Below, piece by piece: positions 22,121 through 34,211 of a DNA stretch of 64,000 nt. Source of the DNA: Xanthostigma xanthostigma (lineage: Eukaryota > Arthropoda > Insecta > Raphidioptera > Raphidiidae); the NCBI GenBank assembly GCA_963575645.1, contig OY754464.1, forward strand, positions 68,732,948 through 68,796,947. The letters are read 5' to 3'. Position 1 is the first letter of the stretch. Each line of letters opens with the position of its first letter. The position numbers were made by a program, and so were the translations under genes. The notes beneath the pieces were generated by a model. The model did not search any database and was not told the DNA's origin. It saw only the letters and a list, made by a program, of their open reading frames with translations.

Positions 22121-22586
22121 TTATTTATAAATTTACATTAAATATTAGAACTTTGTTGAATTATATTTAAGGCACTTTTCAAATTATCAACAGTAAACTG
22201 CTCTGACTATTGGTTTTTGATTTTGCAAAAATACGAAAATCATATTCCAAGGAATTTACTGTCCCTGTAATAAATTGTACAGATAATTCAGAAGTAATGA
22301 AAAGTATAAAATGAAAGCCAACCTTATAATTAAAGTAGGTATATTTGTTAAATTCTGGTAATGCATACCTAGTACCTACTCCCTTGTAGATATTATACAC
22401 AAAATACTCAACAACCCCCAAAAAAGCGACATTACAAGCACAAATTTTTGAAGTGAAAACTTTTTTAGGAACGGGGGTAAACCCGTTTCCTTATGTTATG
22501 AAATTTGTCACGTTTCCTTATGTAACGAAATTTGTGTCACGAAATTTTACTAGCAGTAACCCTATATAAACAATAGTTTTCTGTGA
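22121..22586. other. Intergenic sequence
   Basis: No gene. A short duplication CGTTTCCTTATGT / CGAAATTTGTGTCACG lies at 22485-22540. Confidence 0.3.
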
Positions 22587-22660
22587 GCATCCGTAGCTCA
22601 GTGGTAGAATGCCGGCCAGGCACGCGGCCGGCCGGAGTTCGCTTACCGTCAGAAGCGCGC
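22587..22660 (+). repeat. tRNA-like 5' half (tRNA-Gly-related pseudogene or SINE head)
   Basis: GCATCCGTAGCTCAGTGGTA is a good tRNA 5' half with box A (TAGCTCAGTGG), followed by AGAATGCCGGCC and a GGCCGG stem. The T-arm (GGAGTTCGCTTACC) and acceptor 3' strand do not pair with the 5' strand. Not a functional tRNA. Confidence 0.5.
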
Positions 22661-22702
22661 AACAATTTTTTTATGAGTTGCAAATCATACGATTAATTTT
22701 TG

Positions 22703-22804
22703 TTTAATAATCCTATTAAATAAATAAAATTGTCGACCAATTTTATTTATTTGAAGAGTTCTATTCAGACATTAATCAAAGATTTGAATTTAATAATCCT
22801 ATTA
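22703..22804. repeat. 70-bp mini-insertion between 16-bp direct repeats
   Basis: TTTAATAATCCTATTA occurs at 22703-22718 and 22789-22804. Between them are 70 bp that match the outer ends of the GATCCGGAT foldback family (AATAAATAAAATTGTCGACC and GAAGAGTTCT...GACATTAATC) fused without the internal part. Confidence 0.65.
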
Positions 22805-22902
22805 TATATAAAAAAATGTATTTAAAAAAATATACGAATCATGAAGTTAATTATTATTTGCAGTAAACCTGCGAAAAAAATTAAAAATGTGTTACTTCTA
22901 TG

Positions 22903-22990
22903 TGGACAAGTGGAAAAAGAAAGGAAGTAAAGTGGACAAGTGGAAAAAAGATAAGAAGTCCAATGGACAAGTGGAAAAAAAGTAAGAGTT
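22903..22990. repeat. Minisatellite, three units of ~30 bp
   Basis: GGACAAGTGGAAAAA starts units at 22903, 22933 and 22964, each followed by a purine-rich tail. Confidence 0.8.
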
Positions 22991-23000
22991 AGAAGAAAAG

Positions 23001-23108
23001 ATTCATAATTAATTATTTTTATCATTAACTCATAGTTCAGATATTTCGTCTGTATAAGTTAATCTGAACGTGAAACTACGGGTTTAATGATAAAAGTTAA
23101 TTATGAAT
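23001..23108. repeat. Imperfect palindrome
   Basis: ATTCATAATTAATTATTTTT and ATCATTAA at the left are mirrored by TTAATGAT and AAAAGTTAATTATGAAT at the right; GTTCAGAT / ATCTGAAC pair inside. Confidence 0.65.
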
Positions 23109-23686
23109 ATTTAAGTAATTTCTTCTGAACAATAGTGTACGTATTCTACGTATGACCATTTATAACGTTTGCAATGTCTCTGCTGTATTTACTTGTGCCC
23201 ATCACGACAGTTGGTTTATGTCACACAAAAGACGTGTCTGCAAGTAAACAACAAAAGAGAGCTTTTTTTGTAACATTCATAGATATTAAGAAGTCTATTT
23301 ATGAAGACTCTACTTTCTTGTTAACGTACTGCGCAAGCGCAGTTGTAGAATGATGCACGTAAAATGTTGGGCCCGTATGAATAAATTTTAAAGATTAGTT
23401 TTTTTTGCGTTTATCACTTTCCACAAATGTTTCAATTTGTATAATTATTATAATTAATTTCAAAATCGATATAAGATTCTTTTTTAAGTTTTTAAGAATT
23501 TTGGCGTAGTTAATGAAATTTCGTGTAATAGACTGAAATCACACATCAATAAGTTAATCAACCGCAAGTTAAGGGGTATTTGATTGGGACAAAACGCTCC
23601 AAGTGACATTTTAACTTTTTTGTACACGTATTGTTCAAAAGTGAAATAAAACATATTAAAAGTTATTTGCTTGATTGCGTTTGTAG
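23109..23686. other. Intergenic sequence
   Basis: No gene or transposon end recognised. Confidence 0.3.
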
Positions 23687-24277
23687 AATAGGTCATATGC
23701 ATGACATTCCAAATTGGTTTAAATTTTTATTTCGAAATATATTTTAGTTCCTGGTCATATCGTAATATTTATTTTATTAATCTAGTCACTGAAAAAAATA
23801 CAAATGATAAAAAAAGAAATGTAGAAAATACTCGCTATTTTCGAATTTTCAAAACGTAACGTGACGTCAGAGTATGTATCAATAACAGTTTCCATGGCAA
23901 CTGTGTCGTCCCACAATAAGATTATGTCAGTATTTAAAGAAAACAACAAATAATATTTATACTTATTACTTACCATATTATGTATTTGTTTTTGCGATAA
24001 TGGCCTTAGTTGCTGATTCGCTTATTTTGTTTTTAAAATAAAAAAAAAAAACAAATAAACTTCATTTAGAACATTAACAATATGCATTAAATATCATGAC
24101 GTCACATAAGCCCGCCAACATGGCCGACTGTTTAAACTGTCTATTTTTGAATGTAAAATTTAATATTTTTTTTATTATGATAATATTACATTTTTAAATG
24201 ATTATCAATTTTTTTCCTTATTATGGTTGACTAAATGATCTATTAAAAATATAAAAAATACATGCATATGACCTATT
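23687..24277. mobile_element. TIR element (~590 bp)
   Basis: AATAGGTCATATGCATG at the left and CATGCATATGACCTATT at the right form a perfect 17-bp TIR. The inside holds two copies of a TGACGTCA motif (near 23861 and 24098) and is otherwise AT-rich. No coding capacity. Confidence 0.65.
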
Positions 24278-25839
24278 TTGAACCACCCCCGCTATACACT
24301 CGGTGTATTTTAGTAGGAAATCAAAAACTGTTCGGTTCTGAAAATTGGTTTACATATTATAATCGTAGAAGAATAAATAATTAAGCAATGAACAAAATGC
24401 CTACCTTAAATTAAAACCATTTTGTTTCACATAAAAATTTATTGACTAAATTATTTTTCCCAAATTTAAAATGTGGAAACTGGTTGACCTGCAGTGGGCT
24501 AACCCTAAAACTTCCCGCTATGTGTTAAAAACGTTACAATAAATTGATACTATTATGTTTATAATACAGAAGATTGTAAAAAGTTCTTAATAATTTCTAA
24601 GTCATAAAAGATTGCTAATTTTCTTTTACAGAATTATCCTTTCGAGTTCCGCAAACCCTATTTCGATCAATTTATTCGCTCTAAAGATATCGTACGACAT
24701 TGTGTTTACACACACATCCAAAAATAGTCATAATAGCTTCCTAGGACCCCAAAACGTCGAGATCTAATGAAAATTCTATTTTTGAAAATCGGACCGAAAT
24801 CAAAAACTCCCTATTTATTTGACTATTTTCAGTAGCTGGAAATTACAAATTCTAATAATTTATTAAGTTCAAACAAAACTAATCAACATTGGTGCAACTC
24901 AATTAATTCATTTGCTGAACGTATTTGGCTGGTGAAACTTTCGTATCTGTAGACTATTGCTTGATCTGTTAAATTAAGGCTAGCCTTCAATACCATTTAA
25001 TTTTATTAACTTATTCAGTTTTAATAAAGTATCAATTTGCAATGGAAAAGTTACAATGAAATGAAGAATAAGCACAGCTTTTCCAATTCGTTCGGGCAGT
25101 GCATCTTTATATTATATATACATAGATAAGTAGGTAATGTAATGTATTTTGCTTGAGGGCCTGGCTTTATTCCATACACTTCCTTATCTCTTAATTGGAT
25201 TAAAGTTTGAGATGGCTTATACATGCAATCGACTTGAATTAATTCGCTGCTGTCTTCAATTACTAATGCAATTGCAAGAGAAAACCGTTCTCTTTTGACG
25301 TCACCGCATCTCTGCAATCTTAAAGTTGCTTTTGGATAGAGGTGCATTGTGGGTACTTCTTTATCAAACTATATCGTTATTGTTAGCTATCCATCGGTTG
25401 TAGGGTAAATGCAACACATATTAAGCAGTGAAGGATTTATATTAAGGCACACTATTCACCGGCCTAGGGCACCACCACAGAGGGGAACCTACAAAACGAG
25501 GTTACTTTTTTCGTAGTAAAAACTTATTCGGTTATTAGGCTTCTAAATAAAAATTATATGTTTGCACAGAGCGTATAGCATTTATGATCACTTCATGAAA
25601 GTGTGGATGGTACGTTTCTTCTGAATAGAATATTAAGAAAAATAGTAGAACTTTAAAAAGTGAAAGGAACATATTAAAAAAGACGATTTTAATAAAAGCT
25701 AAGATCCTGCGCTATGAATCAAAACAAGAAAAAGAGAAAAACTAGAGCACTGTTCACTATAAAAACCTAGGGCGCAATAAAGTCAGCGCTTAATTGACTT
25801 CAAATAAGAGGTTATCAATTCATCATGTATATAATATCT
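24278..25839. other. Intergenic sequence
   Basis: No supported gene. The minus-strand frame 25051-25347 (98 codons, contains LQRCGDVKRERFSLAIALV) is the most protein-like of the anonymous frames but has no recognised domain and lacks splice or start context. Confidence 0.35.
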
Positions 25840-26347
25840 ATATTTTTATGTTTGTTCAGCCATAACTCTTCAAGGAGTTAAGATTTGAACATTTTTGATA
25901 TCACTTCGTTCAGAATGTTTACCGATTTTGACGTGATAACGTCTTATAAATTGATGAAACACCGGCTGCACGCACGAAAAAGAGTAACGTTCCGCAAGCG
26001 AGAGCGCGATATAAGCGATAGTCTCTCTCTTCTCGCGTGACGTCAGAGAGTAGTGTGCGTTCAACATTTTTTTCGGCTGTTCCAGCGAAAGCTATATCTG
26101 ACAGATGGCCAGATAAATTATACGGTTTGTTAACAAATATATAATATATATACATTCTTTTAAATGTCTTTTATAATTGCTTAAAAATATGTATTTTGCT
26201 TTGGTTGATCAATTTATTAGTCGGTAAGAATATAGTTTGACAGCTACTAAAATATGAACATTGTTTTTTTAAAGTGGTGTTACAATACGGTGGAGCCGTT
26301 GTCGCTGTTTCATCTCAATCGCGTGCGGGGCCACGGGTAGCAGCTAG
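25840..26347 (+). mobile_element. Helitron (family C), 5' boundary unclear
   Basis: The 3' end GTGCGGGGCCACGGGTAGCA plus GCTAG is secure. Positions 26235-26347 match, inverted, the end of the complete family C copy at 32824-33276. The upstream part (25930-26140) carries the dispersed CGTGATAACGTCTTATAAAT repeat also found at 14.4-14.6 kb. Whether both parts are one Helitron is inference. Confidence 0.55.
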
Positions 26348-27769
26348 TATTTCAATAAAATCAACTTTGCATGTACGGAGTTATCTTTGCTGAGTCGTTT
26401 AATGTTGAATGACACACTGTTTACAGTGACTTAAACCATTCACATTGACGTCGTTGACAAAGATATAATATTGTAACAATACTAACAATAAACATAATTA
26501 TTGTTAAGCTTTTATTATACTTTATAGTTTATCCTAAATGCGAATAATATAAGATCATTATCATATGAAAATGAGTTCAGAGCTCAGTGTGTGTATTGTG
26601 CTGTGTAATGCTAAGTGACTCCTGAGCATGCATGATGACAGTTCACACCTCTGTAGTCTGCACTCTTGTGTAGTGCGTGCTGTCTAGTGTCGCTCTTTTG
26701 AACAACTCGCTCTTAGCGATTCTTTTTAGTGAGCGGGGCGCACGGAGCCAGTTCCCAATAAAGAGTCATGTGGACACATCACTACTATGCTGGTCGATCC
26801 TTGATGTGTAGTGTTGCCGTTAACTGGCAGGATCGCCATGTAGTGTTAGATTGACTGGCAGGGTCGCTATGTAGTGTTGGATCTTTTGATCAGGTTCTTT
26901 TTGGTAATAATAACTTCGAATTTTGATTTTAATAATATTTTATTTTCTACACCAAAGTCAAGGTATGCCAGCTTTACGCTGGCATAGCCAACTGCTCCTC
27001 GTGTCCACTACATCACTCCCTCTTTCGTATCATTGTCCATATATTTATATATCAAAAGAACTGCAGTTATTGCATTATTAACTAACACAGCCGTATTGTT
27101 AATTGTTTCATTTAGCATACATTGCAGTTCAATTGATATACGCAATTAACTTCCTTAATGTTTACTTAAGGTACGCATCCACTACAGATGAGTGGGCTTG
27201 TTTTTTTTATACACACATTAATAAAATTTTAACACAAAACTGATCCACTATTTTTATATATACCTATCCTACTTCTATATTTTTGGACTATGACTGTATA
27301 GGGTAAATATGTACACCGAATTGTTTATTACAGAATTTCAATCCATATTTCTTTGTTGGCAACTGAATCATCTACCCTTACGTTTGGTTATGCTTTTATT
27401 TCAAATCGACATAATGTACGTATACTATGCACTTCATGTATGCTTGTTATACATACATATTGAAAATGTAATAATATTGGCTGCGTCGAACATGAAATGA
27501 ACGTACTGTATAAAACTTCGTTATCAGTTAATTGAAATTTATTGAAATATATCATTTTCAGAGTTTCTCTTTGAATTCGTTTGTAAATGGGAAACTTATA
27601 TTAACTTCTATAGGAATGATTTGATTTTGTTTATAATCAAAAAAACTGCTCTTGAATTGATTGTGTCAAATACAAACAAGTCTTTGAGATATTGGGTAAT
27701 TTTATTCAATTTCGGTTAAGTTGCTCATATTTTGTCCACTATTTAAAAAAAATCTAATCAATTAGGCGA
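26348..27769. other. Intergenic sequence with minor repeats
   Basis: No gene. GACACATCACTA near 26786 looks like a hAT-type right end. ATGTAGTGTTG with ACTGGCAGG(A/G)TCGC is repeated about three times at 26808-26885. Nothing else recognised. Confidence 0.35.
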
Positions 27770-27830
27770 CGCGACCATTCCAACTTAAAAAATTTCTTAT
27801 ATCGCGTGAGATGACGCGGGTAATGTCTAG
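27770..27830 (+). mobile_element. Helitron-like 3' end
   Basis: ATCGCGTGAGATGACGCGGG forms a CGCGT/ACGCG hairpin, followed by TAATGTCTAG and T. The hairpin plus CTAG arrangement is the Helitron 3' signature; the 5' part was not recognised. Confidence 0.5.
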
Positions 27831-28109
27831 TATTTAATATGATATTTGCTATTCGTTGTCATGGTTACCTATATAATATGTTCCACGTCATGTGATTTTT
27901 TTTTAATTAATCAAAGCATGCTTAACTAGTTTATTTCTGATAGATCTACAAAACAAAAGAACAGCTGTTTTTTTTATTTTGAAAATATTTACGAAACTAT
28001 GAAGTTTAGAAAAAAAATTTTAACAAAACTTTCTTGAAAAAATAAATAAAATAATAAGCCGCTATGAAAACTATACTATTATTATATAAAAAATAAACTT
28101 ATAGCATAT

Positions 28110-28385
28110 ATCTCTTCTGCGCATGCGCCGATTTGCCCTAAAATAAATAGGGCTCTTCATATTTGCATATCAAACATCCTCCCAAAATTTGGATTAAATC
28201 CGCTAATCCGTTTGGCCTGTATCGTGCTCACAGACTAACAGACGCACAGAGTTTTTCCAAAAATATGTTTTTTGGATTCCGGGGACCTCAAAACGAAAAA
28301 ATATTGTAAAATTAAGAAAAGTGAATTTTGACCTAAACTAGCACCATTCCTCACTTGTGGGTTGGAATGGTAAAAAACTATATTA
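28110..28385 (-). repeat. Dispersed repeat, copy 1 (partner at 52.33-52.61 kb)
   Basis: On the minus strand: CATTCCAACCCACAAGTGAG, AGTGAATTTTGACC-type sequence, AAACATATTTTTGGAAAAAC and ATATGAAGAGCCCTATT, all found in the same order on the plus strand at 52330-52615. Class unknown. Confidence 0.7.
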
Positions 28386-28942
28386 ATTATACACACCGCA
28401 AGCGGTAATTTAATTTTGACAGATATCAAAACATCAACGTTAAACTAGAAATATTAAAGAAACGCAGCTCAACAAACTATAGTTGTCCAATGAACATTGT
28501 TCGTTGATTATAGGCTGCCGCGCGTTCCGTCTATCCAACTGACCATCAAACGCCAATCTCCCATAGACACACGTGCCCTGAATTACGTTCACCTCAGCAG
28601 ATTTCACTTGTAAAGGTACCATTACACAACGCGCGGTTCAGCGAGCTGACGCGGCTCCTACACTAGAAAAAGTCGAGTATATAAGTCCTTCTTTGTTCTC
28701 ACGGCAAAGCGTGCCGTGATTTGCAAATCGTCGTAAAGTAGCTCGTAAATCTGTTCTGTCATTTGAAACAAGCGAGAAATTGTATCGTGCGCTATACACA
28801 TTGACGAGCCCAGCTTCGACGAGCGCGGCGCTCGTTGAAGTTCGGCTTGTTCAAGTCGAAGGAAACGCGCCGTTTCTTTTTATTTGTGCCGTGCAGTGAC
28901 AAACTTTTCCACCCTGAACCAAGCTCGTCGAACCGCTATCAG
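28386..28942. other. Intergenic sequence with a possible core promoter
   Basis: GAGTATATAAGTCC (28676) is a TATA-like box in a locally GC-richer context, followed by ~250 bp of mixed composition with CpG. No downstream reading frame supports a gene. GGTACCATTACAC with CGCGCGGTTCAGCG (28614-28650) may be a transposon terminus instead. Confidence 0.25.
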
Positions 28943-29631
28943 GCTCTTTTCCGTATAAACGTGTTCTGTGAAAACGGTTTCGTGATACTTATATGATCGA
29001 GCTAACTGTTCGACTTTGCCTGGTAATAACAGCTAATGCTGCTAGATGTCAGTAGTGTCGATGTCGGGGAGTGGAACGAGTTAGTTGCTCCACAGTGGTA
29101 CAACGACGCAACGGTAATTATGCCACATTTTTAATTAAATTTAGAAAGAACATCGAAATAATTGTTAGTTGTATCAATCTTTTTATAAAATTTAGAAAGA
29201 ACATTGACTTTATTTGTTAGTTAATTTTAATTTTAATTTTAGTTAATGTTCTGCCTTTACGTCATTGTTCCTTGCTATTTGTTTTTTTAATTCATTTTAA
29301 TAGAACATTGACCTAACAGTAGGCACCCTGCATTTTGAAAATTTATAACAATAAAATAATATTTAATCTGTATAGAAGTAAATATACTTAAAATTTTAAA
29401 AAAGGAAAACATTAAATAAATGATGTCTTCATGAAAAAAAGTTATAGAGAAAAGAGTAAACTAAAACTTTCAAGTGCGTGTTTCTCGAATTGGTAGTATT
29501 TGCACTTACGTCGTTGTAAATTCTAAAGGTGCGATATATTGCTTAGTATGATACCGTTGACATTTACGTCCGTGTAAACTGGAAACGGTTCCCTTCTATG
29601 CGGAAACCGGTTATGTGTGTGAAAAGAGCCT
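28943..29631. repeat. Possible TIR element with AGGCTCTTTTC ends
   Basis: CAGGCTCTTTTC at the left is mirrored by GAAAAGAGCCT at the right; only about 11 bp match and no duplication is clear. The interior is AT-rich and non-coding. Confidence 0.3.
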
Positions 29632-29989
29632 AATGATACCTTAAAGAATCCTCATCATCGAAACCAACGTCAACATTTCACGGTCTGTGTTCGTTTTTTG
29701 TTGGGATGTTATTAGCACAGTTCTTCCAAAAGTTACATATATAACGGAACATAACAGTAACAGTTATTTATTAACTCTTTCTTATCTGTTATTTAGTAAC
29801 TGGCGAGTATATATCATTCCAAAAGGGCAATTGTACGAGTTTTAGATAATAAAAAGTATTTTTTGAAAGAATGTTAAAGATTTGTTTTTCATTTCCTTGA
29901 TTACTTTGGGTTACAACGAAGTTGCAAATATGTTCGAGCGTGACATTTATAAATACTTTTAGTGGTAGTTTTGTTCCAAAAATATGTTT

Positions 29990-30613
29990 TGAAGGAGATT
30001 TAATTTGGTTGATGTACAATTGAAAAAATAAGCTTTACCAGAGTATCGCTTGTGATCGACTTATTATATTGCATTAACATGAACCATTTAAAATGTCTGA
30101 CACCTCGAATATGTCGAATATTCGAGGTGTCAGACATTTTAAATGGTTCATGTTATTATTTTGTCAGAGAACATTATTTTAGCGTTTTGGTTGAAGTTTT
30201 AAAGCTATCCAATTAAAAAACAAACAGTATCTATAAATTTTTTACATGTCGTCAAAACGACATGTTTCGGAAAATTTAGAGGGAAAACGCCTCAAAATCA
30301 AAAAAGTCATAGAGGAAATAGGTGTCAGACTAGGCCTAATAAAGCCATATACAAAGTTTAGGGAGAGTATTTGTCAGTAAATTTTTTGCCGACGGGCACT
30401 CTGACTATAATATTTATTATAAAATTGTTTTAATGAGATATTTTTTAAATAAAATCATATGATTGTGTATAAGAAAAACCAGTACAATTTACCATTATTT
30501 AACTTTGCGGCCCTGAGGATGAAAATTTAATTTTCGAAACGTCGGCCACAAGCGATACTCTGGTAAAGCTTATTTTTTCAATTGTTCATCAACCAAATAA
30601 AATCTCCTTCAAT
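29990..30613. mobile_element. TIR element with ~65-bp inverted ends
   Basis: GAAGGAGATTT...GGTTGATG and AAAATAAGCTTTACCAGAGT at the left are mirrored at the right (ACTCTGGTAAAGCTTATTTT, CATCAACC, AAATCTCCTTC). The interior contains the hairpin element 30076-30410, and near the right end AATTTTCGAAACGTCGGCCAC. Confidence 0.72.
30076..30410 (+). mobile_element. Hairpin-ended element, copy 1
   Basis: It begins with a palindrome (30076-30154) whose 37-bp arms contain CATTTAAAATGTCTGACACC. It continues through TTAGCGTTTTGGTTGAAGTT, the 9-bp-arm palindrome ACATGTCGTCAAAACGACATG, and ends at GGCACTCTGAC. The same order on the opposite strand is at 55197-55510, so it is a mobile unit. It has no gene and no Helitron or TIR signature I recognise. 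Confidence 0.65.
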
Positions 30614-30619
30614 TTTATA

Positions 30620-31584
30620 AATACGTTAGGTCATTATCCGTGCTGAATTAATTCCACTTTGTTACCACTGGGTATTTCGAGGCTGCTACGAGATAGGAAA
30701 TTGTTTAAATTTGAAAAATACTTACACTCGAAAAACATTACCCTCCTTTTTGCGCAGTCGGGTAAAAAGTATAAATTCACATTTACGTTCTATAAAAAAA
30801 ATAAAAGTTTGTATCTCGAAAATGGACATATAAAAAACTTTTCTTACTAAAAAAAATACTAAAACTTTCATTCGATAATTATTTTTTATTTTTGTATGAT
30901 TTTTATTTATGTTGTCGTCTCTACGTTATTTTCATTTTTAATGAGCCATTTTGAAAGAATGCAGTATAAAAACCGTCGGTCGGACATGTTTTGTTTTTTG
31001 TTTACTTGATATAAACTATGGAATAAACTGAGTTCATTAATAAATGTGCAGCCAATAAAAGTACCAACTTTTTTAAAACTTTGCAATTTCTGTTTAGGGT
31101 GAATTGAATAATAATATATTTTAATAACTGCTAAACAAGAGTTTTCAGTTTCCTCTTTTTAATGTGCAATTCGTCTTCAAGTGATTATTGGATTTTTTCG
31201 AGTCTAATAATGAATAAAAAAAAATGTTAGTAAGAGCTGTCGTTATCACAATTCAATCCGGTCACTGCTTCAGGATTATATATTTTTTTAAAAGTGATTA
31301 AAATCGTGTACGGGTCATCGAACACAATAGGGTGACGAATTATTCGAATCGTTTGAATCAGTTCAACTCATTCAATTCAGAACCTACTGTTAAGACTGTT
31401 CTTTGGAATAAGTTGAGGTATGAGTTTCGTTGTTTTATAGTTAAAAAAGTGGTTTTTCCAGAATATAGAATTATTCTTCTATTTTATGGTGATACTTTAG
31501 AAACATTTGTTCGTCCTATAGGTCTTTTAAGAACCTGCAGACGCGCAATTACATGCTGCATTATTATAGGTCAAAGTGTATACA
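30620..31584. other. AT-rich intergenic sequence
   Basis: No gene or transposon end recognised. Confidence 0.35.
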
Positions 31585-31592
31585 GTATAAAA

Positions 31593-31831
31593 CAGGCCTG
31601 GGCAAATGGCGGGCCGCAGCGCAATTTTATCCGACCCGCGAAGCATTTTAGAAAAATAGTAGCGGAAATAGAATGCGGGAACCTTTTTTTTTTGCTCTCC
31701 AAATGCGGAAATAGAATGTGAGGACCTTTTTTTTTTTGGCCCGCGCGGTGAAATTTTTGTCAGCCATCCGGCCCGCGGTCAAATTTTCATCAGCTATGTG
31801 GCCCGCCGATCAAAAGATTTGCCCGCCCCTG
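31593..31831. mobile_element. hAT MITE of the GGCCCGC type
   Basis: Starts CAGGCCTGGGCAAATGGCGG and ends TTTGCCCGCCCCTG, with a perfect 8-bp duplication GTATAAAA (31585-31592, 31832-31839). The inside repeats GGCCCGCGG and ATGCGGAAATAGAATG. 239 bp, no coding capacity. A truncated relative sits in the Helitron at 59.9-60.2 kb. Confidence 0.88.
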
Positions 31832-32039
31832 GTATAAAATCGATCGTACGATGGAATTGGTATAAATACGGTAAAAAAATTACAAATTAATTATTTGTAC
31901 TGTAACCTATTTTATCGCGTCATACAAAGACTCTGTTGCACAACCTACAAGTTACAATGTACTGTATTATTTTCAATGCCGTATGACCTAAATTCCATTA
32001 CCTATTGTATATTGACTAGCTAGATATGGCGCTAAAAAA

Positions 32040-32385
32040 GTAATAAATATATAAAGCTGAAGAGTTTGTTTGGTTGGTTGAACGCGCTTATCTCAGGAAC
32101 TACTGGTTCGAATTGAAAAAAAATAAAAATAGCCCATTTATCGAGGAAGGCTATAGGCTATATAATATCACGATGCGACCAATAGGAACGAAGCATATCT
32201 GTAAAATGTCGCAAAATGTGACTCAAAATTTGTCCGTCCGACAAAAACTTTTGAACGGTAACTCCGATCATCATGAAATTTGGACACAACATTTATCTCG
32301 GTTAACTAAGATGAACGTGCGTACTCATGTGCCTCTCCCCCATTCGCTCTTTTGTACCCGTGTGAAACCGGGACGGGGCCGCTAG
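32040..32385 (+). mobile_element. Non-autonomous Helitron (family A, without tRNA-like segment)
   Basis: 5' block AATATATAAAGCTGAAGAGT...CTCAGGAACTACTGG, then CCCATTTATCGAGGAAGGCT, AACTCCGATCATCATGAAAT and the 3' hairpin region ending GGGGCCGCTAG. Its centre (CAAAATTTGTCCGTCCGACA) differs from the tRNA-bearing copies. The open frame across it is incidental. Confidence 0.85.
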
Positions 32386-32823
32386 TATTATATAATTCTA
32401 ATATCTCTGGTTCTTGTTGGTCAATAGTCATGTAATTAATTTCTATTCGAAAAACGAATTATAAATTAGCGGATAACGAGACGAATATGATACAAAGAAA
32501 TAAACAAAAATGACACTGTATGTATTTTATACTACACACTACAGAAGTATAATTGTAATTGTAAAAAAGAACAAAAAAAAGTAATACCGCCGTTGCACCC
32601 ATCTTGACTTAATGTTCTACAGCCGATTTTTGTAGTATACTGTATACGTACTTTTCGACACGTTCGTTACATTTTCAAACACAAGAATGAATTTTTATCT
32701 ACCGTGCCAAAAGAAGTTCTACTTCAAAAATAGTTTTAATATGTGAGACATGCATTCCCCGTAATTTTCTCCTTTGAAAGGTTGCGTAGGATTAGAAAAA
32801 TATTATTTGATTTTATTGAAATA

Positions 32824-33276
32824 CTAGCTGCTACCCGTGGCTCCGCACGCGATTGAGATGAAACAGCGACAACGGCTCGACCGTATTGTAACACCACTTA
32901 AAAAAACAATGTTTATATTTTTGCTAGCAGTCATTGCTTGCTATATATTATAGGTATATTACGTGTGAATTTTGAAATTATCCCCTATTTTACCCTCTTG
33001 AGGGATGATTTTGCAAAAACGCTGAAACACGTTTATTTCTTACCAAAAACCTAAATATGAATTTTCTTATCCCTAACTTGAGAAATGATCGGTTCTCTAT
33101 ACAAACTTTCATCCCCTATTTCACCCTTCAGAGTTGTTTTTTGAGACAAACAGTAGCTTATGTCCTTCCTCAGAAGGCAATCTATCTCCTTGCCAAATTT
33201 TATCGAAATCTGTTCAGCGGTTTACGCGTAAAAGCGTAACAAACAAACTCACATTCTCATTTATAATATTAGGATG
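32824..33276 (-). mobile_element. Complete non-autonomous Helitron (family C)
   Basis: Minus strand: 5' TCATCCTAATATTATAAATG, GAGTTTGTTTGTTACGCTTT and CGCTGAACAGATTTCGATAA; 3' GTGCGGAGCCACGGGTAGCA then GCTAG. Both ends are intact, flanked by A and T as expected for insertion at AT. No Rep/helicase frame. Confidence 0.85.
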
Positions 33277-34007
33277 AATACTCGTTCGTTTAGTGTAGTT
33301 CTGTAGTGAACGAATCATCAATATTACAGTAGGTACAAAGCTCCTATCATTTGTTCATAGCGGCCACCGATTTTAATGGCCAGAAGCCGCCATATCAGAT
33401 CGCATGTCCATCAAACGATGATCGCTTTTTGTCCGCCTGATTGCTCTCAATCTAATTCCAATATTACTCTCTGATCACCAATCACCGATCGATGTTAGGT
33501 ATACAATACATTCGCTGGGGCCATCTGCTACGTGCGATAGAAAATGAACTGTAAAGCAAGATAGATTAAAAACTTGTTATTTTAAAAACTACCATCTGCC
33601 TTTTATAAGCTTTGCACGCCGTTAAGATTTGCACATTGTACAGGTCATGAAAAAGTTAAGTATGCAGGAATTGCAAGTGGAACAGTGCACTATTGTAATA
33701 TTTACGATATACGCAAAACGTGTCGACAATTTTGGATATTAGCTCTGCAGACTCTCTGCCTCTATTTCACCATTTAGAGCTGAAAGTGTCAAAAACAGCT
33801 TTAAACGAGAAAAATGTGTTTCCAGAAATTCTATCTTTGCGAACATGTCTCGAGAACAATTGACTTGATTTTGTTAAAACTATCACATGATATGACCACA
33901 GGCGTAGCAACGATTTTATCCTAGGGGGGGCCAAATTTTCAACTCTACCTACGATTACCAGCTGCCTCTTATACTTAATTTGAAACTGTTCATAGAAGCT
34001 AAAAAGT
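33277..34007. other. Intergenic sequence with one hAT end fragment
   Basis: ACAGGCGTAGCAACGATTTT with a GGGGGGGCC run (33899-33930) resembles the CAGTGGCGTAGC hAT terminus. Otherwise no gene. Confidence 0.35.
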
Positions 34008-34134
34008 AACTCCGATCATTATGAAATTTGGACACAACATTCATCTTGGTAAACTTAGATGAATGTGCGTACTCATGTCCCTTCCTTCCCGATTCGTTCT
34101 TTTGCACCCGGGTGAAACCGGATGGGACCGCTAG
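34008..34134 (+). mobile_element. Helitron 3' fragment (family A)
   Basis: AACTCCGATCATTATGAAAT, CATTCATCTTGGTAAACTTA and CACCCGGGTGAAACCGGATG followed by GGACCGCTAG. The 5' half is missing. Confidence 0.8.
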
Positions 34135-34211
34135 TCTAATATATAATATTTGTCATCGTCAAATAGTATAACAGATATAGACTATTATAAAGCTAATACA
34201 AAGATCATAAA

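Noticed and set aside
22587..22660. Functional tRNA-Gly gene
   Set aside because: Good 5' half, but the T-arm and acceptor 3' strand are missing.
25051..25347. Minus-strand frame of 98 codons as a host exon
   Set aside because: The peptide looks moderately protein-like but matches no family I know, and no splice sites or neighbouring exons support it.
28640..28760. Gene promoter at the TATA-like box near 28676
   Set aside because: No downstream frame or initiator support; could equally be part of a transposon. Kept only as a low-confidence note.
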